A stretch of 64,000 nucleotides of DNA from Pelomyxa schiedti (lineage: Eukaryota > Evosea > Pelobiontida > Pelomyxidae): positions 768-64,767 of the forward strand of contig JAHLWZ010000564.1 in assembly GCA_020536535.1 (NCBI GenBank), in the 5' to 3' direction. Shown piece by piece: positions 1 to 12,600 of this stretch; positions within the stretch are counted from its first letter, which is position 1, and every line of letters starts with the position of its first letter. The position numbers were made by a program, and so were the translations under genes. A model generated the notes under the pieces. The model searched no databases and had not been told where the DNA came from. It saw only the letters and a list, made by a program, of their open reading frames with translations.

Positions 1-660
1 AATTACCGTTTTCTGGAAGTTCTCATCCTCTTTAGTTAAGTCTGCCTGTAAAATGCCAAGCAAGTGGATGTGGACACATATTTTGTCCACTTAGAAACAA
101 TCGCTTGTGCAAGGGCCACCTTGGAAAACTTGTCTACGTTCCCTCGGCATTTTTCGAAATGAACCTTCCAACACTGGTATCCCCACTACTCAAAGCCTAC
201 CAACCTCAAACAGTGCTGGAGCTGCTGTAACCAACCGAAGGATAGCCAGTGCACACATTACCATCACCATGCTGACACATCCTCCGCGGTACTCCGCTCT
301 AATACAACCAAGCTCCAGCTGAGGGTGCAGTGCTCCCGGCTCACAAAGCTTGCAGTCATCCTCACAGCCGGCGGCTTTATAATCATCTTCGCCATACCCA
401 TCGGCCTGTTCCTAGCACTGAAGGACTGTTTCAGCCCAGATCCAGAGTGTTCAGACCCCGCAGTCACACAACCTCTCCCATACCATCACCATTATTATGA
501 GAGCAACACCACACCCCTAACAACAGTAACCACTACACACAGCAAACATTATCATAGTCATACTCACCGCGGCAATCATGTCACAGCAACCACTTATACA
601 GACAACCAGATAACTCCAAGCACTCCCCCAATCCACACCTCTCCTAGTAGCAACATTTGA
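1..660 (+). CDS. 3' end of a single-pass membrane protein (partial)
   Basis: The 5' part of the gene lies left of the window. An open frame from about 163 to the TGA at 658-660 encodes a Cys-containing stretch, then one strong hydrophobic segment around 346-430 (core IIIFAIPIGLFLALK), then a His/Thr/Ser-rich tail with HHHYY and HSHTH. This looks like an ectodomain end, one membrane span and a cytosolic low-complexity tail. Upstream at 52-159 another frame gives a plausible exon (VDTYFVHLETIACARATL) ending in a stop, so at least one intron lies near 160. I do not recognise the family. A receptor of the kind seen at 38.7-43 kb is possible but not shown by sequence. Confidence 0.4.
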
Positions 661-720
661 TGGAAATCAAATTACTTTCGTCTTTGCCTTAAAAAAAAAC
701 CAAAACTTGTAACAAACAAG

Positions 721-3070
721 TTACGGGAAATCACCACATGATGCTATCGATTGGCTGTGGCGATGAAGCCACAACTTGGTGGGATCTGTTAGGCCACCGG
801 CGGAGGGGCTCAGGCAGTACTGGATGACGTCATCGAGGGTGAGTCCCACCGGTGGGACAGGCCTGTTGCGGGTGACGTGGATGTGGATTGGTGACGCCAC
901 CACGAAGCTCATAAAGTGGTCCATGACAATACCAGGGGTGTGTGTTATTTCTGGGAAGGTGTCAAGGAGCATAATCCATAGTGACACTTTGGTGTGGCAA
1001 CAAAGCATGGACAATTTGCGACTCTTGGGCATCAGCTCAATTATCTGAGTGTTTTCAGTCAGTTAGTTCTTGTGTGAAGAGTAGTGGAGCTTAAAATACC
1101 TCTGCCAGAGTGATGTTAAACCTGTGTATGAGCCACTGACAACAGTTGGTCTTGGATTTAGTGATCAAATGTGCCAATAAGTGGTTTTCATATTCCCTGA
1201 CTTGGTTCCCTGTTATGTCATAGTTCTGGATAACCCACTTTACCACTTTGCTTGACCGAACTCCACTTGTTGGGTAGGTTATACTGTATGCCATTTGGGA
1301 CTGTGAGAATTGCCCAATTGAGGCCAGCTGCTGAGCGGAGTATATATCTGCGTTTGGTATTGCGAGAAGCACATGCTTCCACATCTCTTCACTGTCAGTG
1401 TCATGTGGAATGTGGAACCTGTTCAGCAGAAACAGAGCGCCACTGGGGTTATCATGCATCAAACAGTACCATACTGCCTGCCTAACATCGGCCAACCCAA
1501 AGGTTTCAGTGGATACATGCTGAAATAGCCACTGTAGTGAATCACACCCACAATATGTGGCACTAGTCAGTTTTATGCCACCACAAGACCTTTGGGTTAG
1601 CCTTTCAATAAGGTGGTACTTTTCTTCCAACCAGTCAGCAACATTGACGTTACCTAAACATAGTGCTTCATCAAGGGAAGAGTCAAGTAATTTTGCTGGG
1701 AAGTTTTTAGCCCTCTGTAAGATGAACTCAACCACAGGTACACTATCTTTCCTGTTCTGGAACACTTGTCTCAATACATTGGGACCAGGTAGACGCACAT
1801 GAAAATCATCAAGAATCGTCTCCAAAAGACTGACATCACAGATGTAAGAAAAGGCAGTGGTAAGGTGATCTAGTGATGGGTGCACCAATCCAAGCTGAAT
1901 CAGGACCCTAAAAGGCTTTTCACCGGTAACGTGAGCTATAATAATATCCCAGTTAAATGAGGGAAAGTGCTTTGATATCCAATCCAAGGCGTCGGTAGAC
2001 ACGTTTCTCTGCAAGAAGCTTTCCACCATTGAATGCAATGGGCACCTATCAATTTGGAAGCTGTCAGTAAACCACTTCAACAGCTCTAAATTGCCACCTT
2101 CAAATGCACAAGACTGCAGCATGGACCACCCCAAAACAGAAGCAGCAGTCCTCACGTCCATCAAGCAGTCGGCAATCCACTTGCATACCTCCAGGTGGCC
2201 ACCCCTGAGCGCAGCAACAAAAGGCCACCACAGCTCCCACGTCTCAGTGACACCAAACCTGGACACAATCCACTGCGCAACACGAAGCTGACCCTCCCCG
2301 CACACGCAGCTCAGCAGCGAGTCATCGTCCCCACCCCTCCCCATCACATCCCTCACCTCAGCTTCCATGTTCCCACCACAGCCACAACCACCATTCATAT
2401 GGTGGCCATCAATGCCGCCACTGCCACGACCACCACCCCCACCGCCACCACTATCACAAGTAGTTACAGCAGTATCCACGAGGATCCTAGCAGCTTCGAT
2501 GTGGCCGCCCACGCACAGGCCCCTGAGCACAGCCAGCCACTCCTTGCCCCCCCCCTCGTTCCTGCCGCGTCCCTCCCTGTGTGCCATCAGCCACCCCAAG
2601 CACCTCCCCCTCCATGGTCTCCCTCCCCCCCCTTCTCGCTCGGCCCCGCCGGCCTGCGCCGCGCACTCCAGGACCATGTAAGAAGACGCGAGGGCGACGC
2701 GGTCGCCGTAGTCCAGGTAGACCTGGACCCGCGGGGGCGGGGACGACGCGGCGGCGGCGGCGGCGGCGCAGGCGCGGGGCACCAGTGGGAACAGCGCCTC
2801 GGCCACGCCCAGCACCCACGCCCACTCCCGGCGGTGCTCCCGCGTGACCAGGTGCCAGTGGCTGGGGCCGGCCCCCTCCCCGCGTGCTCCCCCCAGGCCA
2901 CGACGCAGGGCGTGGCGGAGCAGCGGGGATGCCGCGGCCCGGGGTATCACGTGGTCCCACACCACCCGCGAGACGGCCAGGATGTGCTGAATGGCCGCCT
3001 CAGTGTGCGGGCTTCCGTACATACACGTGGTGGTGGTGGTGGTGGTATCAATACCACCATTGGGGTTCAT
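721..3070 (-). CDS. Ankyrin-like WI..RF repeat protein
   Basis: Two exons. Exon 1 runs 3070-1100 and starts at the ATG at 3070. The frame is open a little further up but only with a TTG. Intron 1045-1099 has donor GTATTT, a CTAAC branch-like site and acceptor CTCAG, and joins in phase to exon 2 (1044-721). The product is about 760 residues. The N-terminal third is encoded by very GC-rich DNA with Gly and Ala runs. It is followed by degenerate ankyrin-like units of about 35 residues with the recurring pattern WI..RF or WF.D.F, for example VAQWIVSRFGV and VCKWIADCL. Such repeats are expected to be protein-binding helical hairpins. No catalytic motif is visible and function is unknown. Exon 2 would be missed by a caller that stops at the TAA inside the intron. 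Confidence 0.75.
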
Positions 3071-3137
3071 CTTCAACCGAAGCAACCAACGATTCGCTTT
3101 TATTCTTTGTGTGGTTCAGCGAAAACCGAAGTTGGCG

Positions 3138-4752
3138 ATGGGGAGCGTTGAGGTGGTAGACTATTTGGGGGTGTTGCTTGCCATCGCGGGAGAAGTGGAT
3201 CGCAATTATGGGGTGTTGGTGGCGGGTGGGCCCACTGGCTTATGTGCGTCGTCGTTTTTTTTTCCCCCCATAAAAAAAAAAAAAAAAAAAAAGGCAATTG
3301 GTCGCTGTCGAAAATAATCGAAACGTAGTGAGTAGGAGTGACTTGGCAACGAAATTACTTGTTGCGTCTCTATAGCCTCTTTTTGTTTTTTTGTTTTGGA
3401 TACTGATAGTGTGAAGCATGCTCGCAGCTTCTTTGGTGCCTGTGCATCTTACATGAGAAAAGCCTCTGAGCTTGTTGTGGAGCTGACTGCCTACCATGAC
3501 TACGCCACTTCGAAATTGTATGCCCACTTCTATGAGCGATTGTTATTTTTTTTTTTTTTTGTTTCACAAAGAGCAATAACATTTAAGAGCGGATCTATGT
3601 AAGCAAGCTTGTGATCGTGACAAGAATCCAGACATTCGTGAATACGAGAGGGTATTCGGTCAATAATTAGTCATTATCTTACGGTAGATATAAGTTGTAC
3701 TCTCTGTGTAAAGGCACAGACTTCCATCTCATTTTCAGAACTACCCCTCCTGCTCCAGACCAATTGCACATTGGTAGTACATGTACTTGAGGGGTGAGCA
3801 ACATATTTAACGGATAAAGGCTTTGATGCAGAGGGACTTTATAGAAACATAAGTGAAGACTGGACCACAACGTACGTTATTATAACATTTTTCTTTACCC
3901 AGTTGTTTCAGAAAGGAATTTATAAACACTGTGACAGAGTGCAGCGAAAAATTTTTCGTTTGGGAAGAGTCTATGAAAGTTCCCGATGAACGTATTTTTT
4001 ATTAGCCCTCCATCTTCATTCTCAACTCTTAAAGATATCGCACAGCTAGCCTCCAGTGTACTTGTACCACTCCCAATCATCTCCGCAGCACAAGATAAGT
4101 TAAAATTGATGTCGTCTGCAATTGAAGAAGCCAAATTTCAAATGGACAACATTAAGGCAGTGGTAAAAAAGCTGTGTGAGGTTCTGGAAACGAAATACCG
4201 GCCTTGGGTTAGACAAGCCCACGTTGAAATAATTACTGGTAATAATTACTTTGTTTATGCCTATTTAACATTCTCTCTTTAATTCCTATTAGGGATAAAG
4301 AAATTCTCTGAAATCCTAGTGTAAATGCACCTTATACTCTGAAAGAAGTACTAATTAATACTCACGTGTGCAGAGAGTATAATGAGTTGTTGAGAAAGCT
4401 TATTTCCACCCTCCCCAATACAATGGAGCCACACTATACCCCAAATATCCCGCCACTCCCAGTCCCATTCTTGGATATAACCAAGCTATCTTCACACAAT
4501 ACACCAGAGCCCTCACCCAAGGAGCTGCAGTATCAAACAGAATACACTGTATGTAGTTTTCAGCTATTAACTCCCTATTTTTGGATTCACCCACTATGCT
4601 CCCAAATAGCAAAAGTGTGTGTTCCTCTACAACCAGATCCAACTGTACCACAAGTCCCACAACCAACCACAGACAGCTATTTCCTCAACCCCAACAAACA
4701 CACCCTAGACCTTTTTGAAAAAAAAAAAAACCATTTTTGGTGGATTTCCTGA
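3138..4752 (+). CDS. Unrecognised helical protein with Pro-rich tail
   Basis: A multi-exon plus-strand gene with probable ATG at 3138 (MGSVEVVDYLG). Supported pieces are about 3405-3540 (charged helix with ARSFFGACASYM), about 3900-3980, about 4035-4230 (helical, DIAQLASSVLVP to VRQAHVEI), 4375-4550 (NELLRKLISTL then PPLPVPF) and about 4612-4752. Introns such as 4232-4293 and the one ending near 4374 have clear GT and AG ends. The long amphipathic helices followed by a proline-rich tail remind me of BAR-type membrane-bending or coiled-coil adaptor proteins, but I see no diagnostic motif. Some junctions near 3240-3600, where long A and T runs lie in introns, are unresolved. It may be truncated or carry errors there. 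Confidence 0.5.
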
Positions 4753-4899
4753 TACTAGGAGGGAGGAGAAGACCCATACTCGGTCACACCGATACAAGTG
4801 TGTTTGCCTGCAACACACATAGAAGAAAATTCACCTGCAGGAAACACTGTTCTGAACGTCTGGGGAAAAAAAACAAGAAGAATTCCATCACAACAAACA

Positions 4900-7800
4900 A
4901 TGTCGACCACGAGCGGGAGCAGCCACGACCACGAAGACGATGACGAGAAGGGCGGAGCAACGGCAGCAGCAGCAGCAACGCACGACAACGATGACGACGA
5001 TGGTGATGAGAAGGAGGAGGAGGACTCAGAGTCTGAGGAGGGGGAGGACAGTGAGATGCGGGCAGGGGTGCCGCGCGACACGTCGGCGATCGATAGGGCC
5101 GAGGTCAAGGTGGGTCCTGTGTGCTTGTGGTGGTGATTCTCACTTGGGAATTCCGGGGGTTTTGTTGCTTTTGCTTTTGCTTTTGCTTTTGCTGTTGCTG
5201 TTGCTGTTGTTGGTTCTTCCCCTTGTTTGTTTATTGATTGTGGGATGGATTAGGTTAGGGCCAATCAGTATGACTATGGGGCGCATGTGGAGTACATCAA
5301 GGCACTCAAGGAGTACTCTAATGACTGGGAGGCCCTCACTAATGCTAGGAATGCTTTCTCTGCCTTATTCCCTCTTACTGCTGGTATGTACTGCTCGCAT
5401 GGTCACTTTCCCCCATGCTGACACATGTGGGAAGACATGTGGTTGGAATGGATAAATGACGAAGAGAGAATAGCTTCACCAGAAGAACATCCACGTATTG
5501 AAACCTTATACAGGTACATGGTTTTACAGGTTCTTGGCTTACTAACAAATTCAGACGTGCTCTAAGTGATTACCTATGTATAGTGATATGCCTATGACTT
5601 CACCTTACTTATTCCAGCGGTACCTGTTGCTGTGCGTTTCTGCAAATTTGCTGCTAAGAACTATGACTACGCCAAAGCGAGGGATATTTTTGAGTTTGCA
5701 TTATCTCTGGTTTTTTTTTTTTTTTTGCCAGTTAGTATTACCACCTAGTAACCTTACTACTAGCTTGGATTGCATGTCATGGAAGCTGGCAAATTGTGGA
5801 AAACGTACATCCGATTTGAAAAAAGTAGCATCGAAGCTGCCAAAGAGGAACCCCAGAAGGACACATGTAATTTGCAAAAGCAAGGACTAGACAAAATATC
5901 CAAACTCTATCAACGGCAACTCAGTGTCCCTCTTATAGGTATCCATAAGCTATATATATAGATTTTATGTGATCCTCTTTAGGAATGGACGATGTATTAA
6001 TTAAGTACCTCAAGTGGGCTGAAAAGTATCACGTTGATATCCCCACCACTTTTCAGCGATCGTATGAAAAGGCCCTTGAGTCCCTAAAGATTAGATTGGT
6101 CCGTGAAGAAAAAATTAGTGGTAAGGAATTTGATTAGGGTACGCATGGAGTTTAAACTTTGTGCTAAGATTCGGGAACTACAAGCAATCCTGACTACACT
6201 AAACTTGATGATTGGAAGAAGTATATTTCTTTTGAAGAAAAGGAAAATCAACCCCAGAGAGTGATAATGGTTAGTTTTTAATGTATGGTACAATATTTGA
6301 CAATCCAAACCTAGCTGTATGAGCGTGCCCTTTCAATATATGTACTTGTTTCAGAACTCTGGTTATCGTATGGCGCATTCACTGAACGCACATTCACAAG
6401 CACTTCTATTCCCTCTGCCGTTTTCTCCCGAGGCACCCGGAACTGTCCCAGTTGTGGAGGGGTTTGGGCAGGTACTCTACGATGCCAGGTACTTTTTTTC
6501 TACCTTTGTATATAACCAAACAATTTCAGGAAAAATCAAAGAAAAGCCTTGAAGATGTGGAGACAACCCTCAAGCAAGCACTGCTGGCTGGGTTAGCCAG
6601 CCATTTGGAGTTCTTATGTGTCTTGAATCAATACCTTGATATATATCGAAGAGCATTAAATGGTACCTGCCCTTTCTCCTTTGTGAGAGTTGAGCATTTT
6701 CCATTTCAGGAACAGCGCAGTCATTCCAAAACTTCCGCTCGGCATGTGACAAAGCTGCCTCCGTTATGAACCAATGTAAGTGAATCCTTTGATTTCGCGG
6801 TTCCTCATTGAATCAGATTATCCTTCTCAGGGGTATGACGCAGACATACTACGGTTTTGGGCCAAGATTGAGGTAAGATGAATGGAAATAAGTTTTTCAG
6901 CAACCCCTCTTAACGATCTTCTTTAGGCCCACCACTTCAACAATATTGAGAGGTGCCGAGAACTTTGGGAATCTATTATAAAGTACCACTCTGATGAGAC
7001 CACATTTTGGCTGGAATATGCGTCTCTCGAGAGGTACCTCAGTGCAATAGGCCATGTCTTACTTTCATTCAGGAAGTTTGATGAATCTAAAACACGAAAT
7101 ATTTATAAGCGTGGGGCTCAGGCAGTTCACACTTTCCCTGAGCCATTGCTCTCTGCTTGGCTGGAATTTGAAAGAGAGTGCGGCACCCTGGAGATGTGGA
7201 CTCATGCAAAACTTACCTATGACACAGTGCGTTGTATAATTCATACTTTCATTGATAATCAAAATGCAGAAAATGAAACAATTTCTCACTCAGCAACGGA
7301 AAGAACAGAAGAAGCTTGAAAAAGTTGCTGCAAAAGAAGCTGCCAAAGAACAAAAGAAACAAGATAGAAGGAATAAACGACGTCCTCAGTCCCTTCAGAA
7401 AGCTTCCAAGGGTGAAGATGACGAAATGGCTGAAATCCCACAAAGTAAAAGACCTCGAACAGATCCCAAGACTGAAGAAGAAAAGTATGTGACATTACAC
7501 AGTTATTTTCCTGACAGTCACCAAAATAGAAATTCCCATAAAATTTTCGTTTCAAACCTCAGATTTTCGATCACAGAAGAGGATTTAGAGAAACTCTTTT
7601 CCAAAGTTTACGCATGGGTCTCTTTTTTGTTCTAACATCTGATTCTTAGTACGGCACTGTTGTTACTATCAGACATAATGCTGCAAGGGGCTTTGCGTTC
7701 ATTGAATATGAAAATACGGTATCAAAACTCAATATAATTCCTTTTTCACTTGTCCAGAAATCAGCTGATGCCGCCACGGAACTTGATGGACAAGTTGTTG

Positions 7801-8868
7801 GAGGCAGGAAACTGAATGTAAAGCACGCTGAAGCTAATCCTACTCGCCTAACTAAGCATGATGACCTATCAGCAATAAAGACAACTCCAACAGATGAAAG
7901 CCATGTTCCTGTGAGTACTGAGGCAAAAAAACCAGAGGAACCAACAGCAACCACACAGACACCCGCAGCTCCATCCGACAAACCAGTTACAACAACAAAG
8001 TACTCGGCAAATAGTGAGGCACAGACAGCATCATCAACCAAACCGGCAGAAGAACCCAACCCTGAACCTAAAATGCGCCAGCGCCGCATGCCCCCAAGAT
8101 TTGTGGCTGCTGGGACACATGTAGATGAGAAAGGAATGGATGAGGACAAGGACAGAGACACATCAAGTGACATATCAAGTTCGCGAAGAGGTCTTGGATT
8201 CAGTGGCAGAGGCATGGGAAGAGGGAGAGGCAGACCTCCCGCAGAAGCTGAACAAGAAGCCCAAAGAACACCAGGCCAAGGGAGAGGTAGGGGATTCTTT
8301 GGTGCAGGGAGGAGAGTTGAATACAGTGCTGAACGTGAGTCACGCACACTCTTTGTCACATACTTGGATTATAAAGCTGATGAAATGACTGTCAAAACTC
8401 ATTTTGCTGAGGTAAATGCCAGAAGCATTCCTTCATCAAACTGACATATTTCAGACATGTGGAGAGGATAAAATTGTTGAAGCCCGAGTTGTTCGGGATC
8501 CCGTTGGCCGCTCCAAAGGCTTCGCCTATGTAGAGTTCGTGAATGTGGTATGAATTCCATAACAAAATAATCATTACGGTCCGCTTACAACTTGAAGGAG
8601 GCGGCTCAGGAAGGACTCGCTCTAGACAAGACTATGATTCTGTCAAGACCGGTTAGTTTATTTCCGCACCATAACTGTGAACATAAATGATTTACAACAG
8701 ATATGCGTTCGTTGGTCAAGACCGCGACCTTCTCAACAGCACACTACCGCTACCGTAAATTCCATGGATGATTCTGAACCTGCATCCGGAACTGCCGAGA
8801 CTGAATCCAAAAAGTACAATAGCCACCACTCTCAAAATACCAAACACACAATTCTCAAACACCATTAG
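4900..8868 (+). CDS. SART3: SART3-like U4/U6 snRNP recycling factor
   Basis: Starts at the ATG at 4900 with an acidic N-terminus (DHEDDDEK), as in this family. Many small exons between about 5250 and 7250 encode HAT (half-a-TPR) repeats, recognisable by MWLEWINDEE, DWKKYISFEE and FWLEYASLER-like units. A Lys/Glu-rich helix with a nuclear-localisation-like basic patch lies near 7380. Two RRMs follow: RRM1 around 7530-7860 (KIFVSNLRFSITEEDLEKLF, then GFAFIEYEN) and RRM2 around 8335-8720 (RTLFVTYLDYK, then KGFAYVEFVN). Between the RRMs is an RG-rich linker (GRGMGRGRGRP). In known organisms SART3/Prp24 proteins bind U6 snRNA and re-anneal it with U4 after splicing, in the nucleus. Length and domain order match the animal/plant SART3 form. 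The stop is at 8866-8868. Confidence 0.85.
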
Positions 8869-9667
8869 GCCGCTTATGATTCCAAGAGCACTTGCACTGA
8901 AGAAAATGCATACATCAGCAACAACACCCCCAAAAGGTACAACAGTAACAACAGACCCACCAAGCAAATCCTCAGGAGATTCATGAAGCCACTTCTGTGA
9001 TGGAAATTTAAAATAAAAACCCAAAGTCCAACTGACTAATAAAGTAGTCACATTACCACTGACACTGACACAAAACAAAGAAAACAAACAACAACTTCCC
9101 ACAAGAACACAAGTACAATGTGGTATGTAGCTTCTTGGGTTCTCCACAGATTAGATGCCGCAGCACCAATAGGCTGTCCACATCGAAGAAAACGATGGCT
9201 GTGGTGTGGTGGTTGTGCTTGTAGTGCTCTCTCCAGACTTGAGCATACATGTACTTATTGATGGTCATGTCTGGAGAGATCACACAGCAACGTTGGGAAA
9301 CACACAACAGCTCCATGGATTACCTAAACTACCAACCTTTGATGGGCACACCAATCCTCAAAGGTGGTGGGAGACTGCATTGAACCACTGCTGGATCCGA
9401 GTAATAAAGTAACCACCTCCAAACATCAACCACAACGAAGACAACCACGACACCACAGCCACAAATGGCGACATTTCTCCAAAAGTGTGGCTAATCCATC
9501 CACTCACTGAGAGAGTACTCCCTGGTGGGAAAAACCTGTGACAAGACCAAGGAGACTCTCTAATTCCCTCAGTCTCGCCCAATGAAAGTTGATCGTGATT
9601 GCTTTTCGGTGGAATTACTTAGCCGAACCAGAGGCGTAAAAAAGGTACACCACACGACGAGGGAGGA
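8869..9667. other. Interval between SART3 and MMS19, coding content unclear
   Basis: About 800 bases without a gene I can name. On the minus strand two open stretches read like protein: about 9582-9360 (a hydrophobic segment, VAVVSWLSSLWLMFGGG) and about 9260-9060 (S-P-D-M-T-I, then a long Tyr/His-rich stretch). They may be two exons of a small minus-strand gene. The second faintly resembles a ubiquitin-like C-terminal module, but not enough to name it. The first 100 bases after 8868 are probably the SART3 3' UTR, and the last 100 should hold the MMS19 promoter. Confidence 0.3.
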
Positions 9668-12600
9668 ATGGGAGACAGCGTGTCGCGCAAGATGATGAAC
9701 GCGGAGACGGAGGACGAGGCGACCGTGAAACGAGCACTCGCCGACTGCATCAAAGAATCATCTCGTTTGTTTACCGAACTCGTGCGTCTGCTCTGCGTCT
9801 CCTCCCACTTTTCCTTTTTTTTTCTCCTCTCGAGGAGTCGTACAACTATGGTTAAAAAAAAAAAAAAAACCCAAAACTATGGTTAATGGATGATAAAATG
9901 ATAGGAGGAGTCATCAAAGAGGTGGTACTATAGCTCGGCTCCGGCCAGCACAATAAAAACTCCTGTTGATGTCTCCGATGCATTATGCAAGAGCGAGCCT
10001 GTTCAGGTGTTGGTGAAGCTACTGTGCACGCCGGCAACAAGCACCACCGCTACAACAGAGGCAAGTGGGAAGGGTGGTGTTATTGGGGGCGATCAACTGT
10101 CACAGTTGGTTACTATGCTCTCTGATACTCTGGCTTCTGAGGATTCTGCGAAGAGGCGGTCGGGGACTGCTGTATTCGCGTCTGTGCTGGAAGTGGCACT
10201 ATCTCACAGCAGACTACTTGAGACTTCTGTGAGTCCTGTGGTTTCCTTCTTCTGTGACAGGTGCTCTTTTTTTTTTTTTTTTTGTTTCCAACAAAAGACC
10301 CCACCCACTCACAAAAATTGTAGGATTGCAGATAAGGACTGCTTATTTCAAGTTGTACGAGGTTTGGATGCTGTACTGGCAGTGCAGGATGTCTCTGCTC
10401 TCTATGATGATAACGAGGACACAACAAAAAGATGCACTGTAGTGGCAAGGATTTGCCGCGAGCTGTTCATTGTTGACGTTGCAGCCTTGAATCCATCTCT
10501 TAGACTCATTATATTGCGGATCCTTGAGCTTCTGTGGGACAAGTATGTTTTTTACTCTGCGGTTACCTCCTCAATACTTTCAGGTACATTGCCAAAGGAA
10601 CAGTAAATGACATCACATTAGAAGAATATGGAAAGGGTCTTGCCCGCGTAACAACTGGAGAACGAGAACCAAAATCAATTCTCACAATGTTCAGAATATT
10701 CAAGGAAATATTGAGCAAGGCACCAGTGCCGGCGCCGTCAGCAACCGCTCCAAATGCCCCAAGCCCTCTACATAAAGAATTATTTGAGGCTACATCCTGC
10801 TACTTCCCGATACTGTTTGTGCCACGAGCTACTGATCCTGGAGCAATTAAAAAACCTGAGCTGAGTGCTGCATTACGAGCCACTTTGGCCGCAAATATTC
10901 CTTCATCAGAGGCATGCCTCAAATTGATGATTGACAAATTGAGCTCTTCAATGGAAGTTGTCAGAGGTGATGCTTGTGATGCTCTTGTGGACTGTTGCAG
11001 TTCTTTTGGTCCACAGTCTGTCAAGCCACATATGGAGGGAATATGGGGTGGCCTACGTGACAATGTAGTTGTAAGTGAGGATGCCGAGTTACGCAGCAAA
11101 GGCAGTCTTGCCCTGAGTTCTATAATGAGTGTTTTTGAGGATGATACTGCAGTACTTAAAGAGCTTCTAGTTCCTATTGCACAGGTTCTGAAGTGATCTA
11201 TTTACTTCTGAATAAGACTCATTCCTTTTCTTACAGGACTTAACCAGGCTTATCTGTTCTACTGGAACAGACGAGCAATTGGCACTTAATGCCTGCCAAA
11301 TGTATTCACATCTCGCTCGATCGAGTAGACAAACCCGTGTTCTGTTGCTAGAGCTTACAGCACAACAATTGTGTGACGCATTCAAAGGCTTCTCGTCAAG
11401 TGCAACCACCTCCACTGATACTACAACCCCAACTGAGCCCGCAATCAAGCCCGTTCCTAAACTTCCTCCTCATACTATTATCAAAGTGCTGGCTGAAGTT
11501 TGTCAAGCATGTGAAGGCCTCTCCCCAGCCATACTTCATCCCTTTGCTTTACCATTCTACCTCTTATTCACTCAGTCTCTCGAGCTTCCTTCGGAAATAC
11601 ATAAACAGCATGCAGTAATGGGCTTAGGAGTTTTGGTGGGCCTTTACAGCAAACCAGCAATGCCTATAACTATACCACTCATTGAAGACGAAGACGAGGA
11701 GGAACAAAGCTGCAGCTGTGAGGGATGCAGTGCAAAGTCGACATGCAATGGACATTGTAGCCATGCAATGGCTGAAACTGCCTCTGCATCACCAGTACAA
11801 GCACCAGCTCCAACCAAAAACAAAAAGAACAAGGGAGGGAAGAAGAAGAACAAAAAAAATAAGAGCAAGCCAAAAAAGCCTGCACACCCACAGGCCACAC
11901 AATCCACTCCAGAAGTGACTCCCACAGCAACTAGCACAACCACAAGTGCGGCAAAGGAATCAACTCCAGACGTACTTATGGAAGAACTCTATCAAAAAGT
12001 TCCTCCCCCTCCACTAAACAGAGAGCAGTGCGTGGAAGCAGTAAAGAAAATTGCTGCCTTCCTCTTACCACAGGCACAAATCAACAGCAAGACCGCGGCA
12101 ACTTTTGTTGAGGTTTTGTCTGGTATTTCTCGTCGTGATCCAACAGTCATTATTGAGCAAGTGATACCAATACTTTTCACGTCTTCCTCTGCCTCAACTC
12201 TTTCCTACATGGCTTCGTTATCTTCTTCCCATCCTACAGTGTTTAAAGTTGTTGCAGATGAACTATGTGCCCGTTTGTGTGACAATCCAGCCCGAAACAA
12301 TCAAGTTATTGTGATTGGGAGCAGCACTCCTTCCACAACAACATCGTCAACAGCAACTACACCTAGTATCAGTGTTGATGAAGAAGTCAAGTTGTTGGAC
12401 ACCCTTGTGCAAGTAATTAAGGACTCTGTGAACAACGAAGAAGCTGTCATATACAATACCTACTCTATACTCCCAAAACTTGTTACCAGAGCGTTTGAGT
12501 GGGTGTGCGTAAACGATGCATCACAAGTAGATATGAGAAGGCACATGGTCTATGGTGTTGCTATTATGTTGCAGCGTGTAACTTTCTCTATGCCTTTCCA

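Noticed and set aside
2195-3151. A 318-codon open frame on the plus strand opposite the ankyrin-like gene
   Set aside because: Antisense shadow of a GC-rich exon: its composition is Pro/His/Arg-rich without motifs, while the minus strand carries the repeat pattern and splices in phase.
9206-9412. A plus-strand frame with LPTFDGHTNPQRWWE that looks like a retroelement gag fragment
   Set aside because: Short, alone, no repeats or other retroelement parts near it; the opposite strand reads at least as well.
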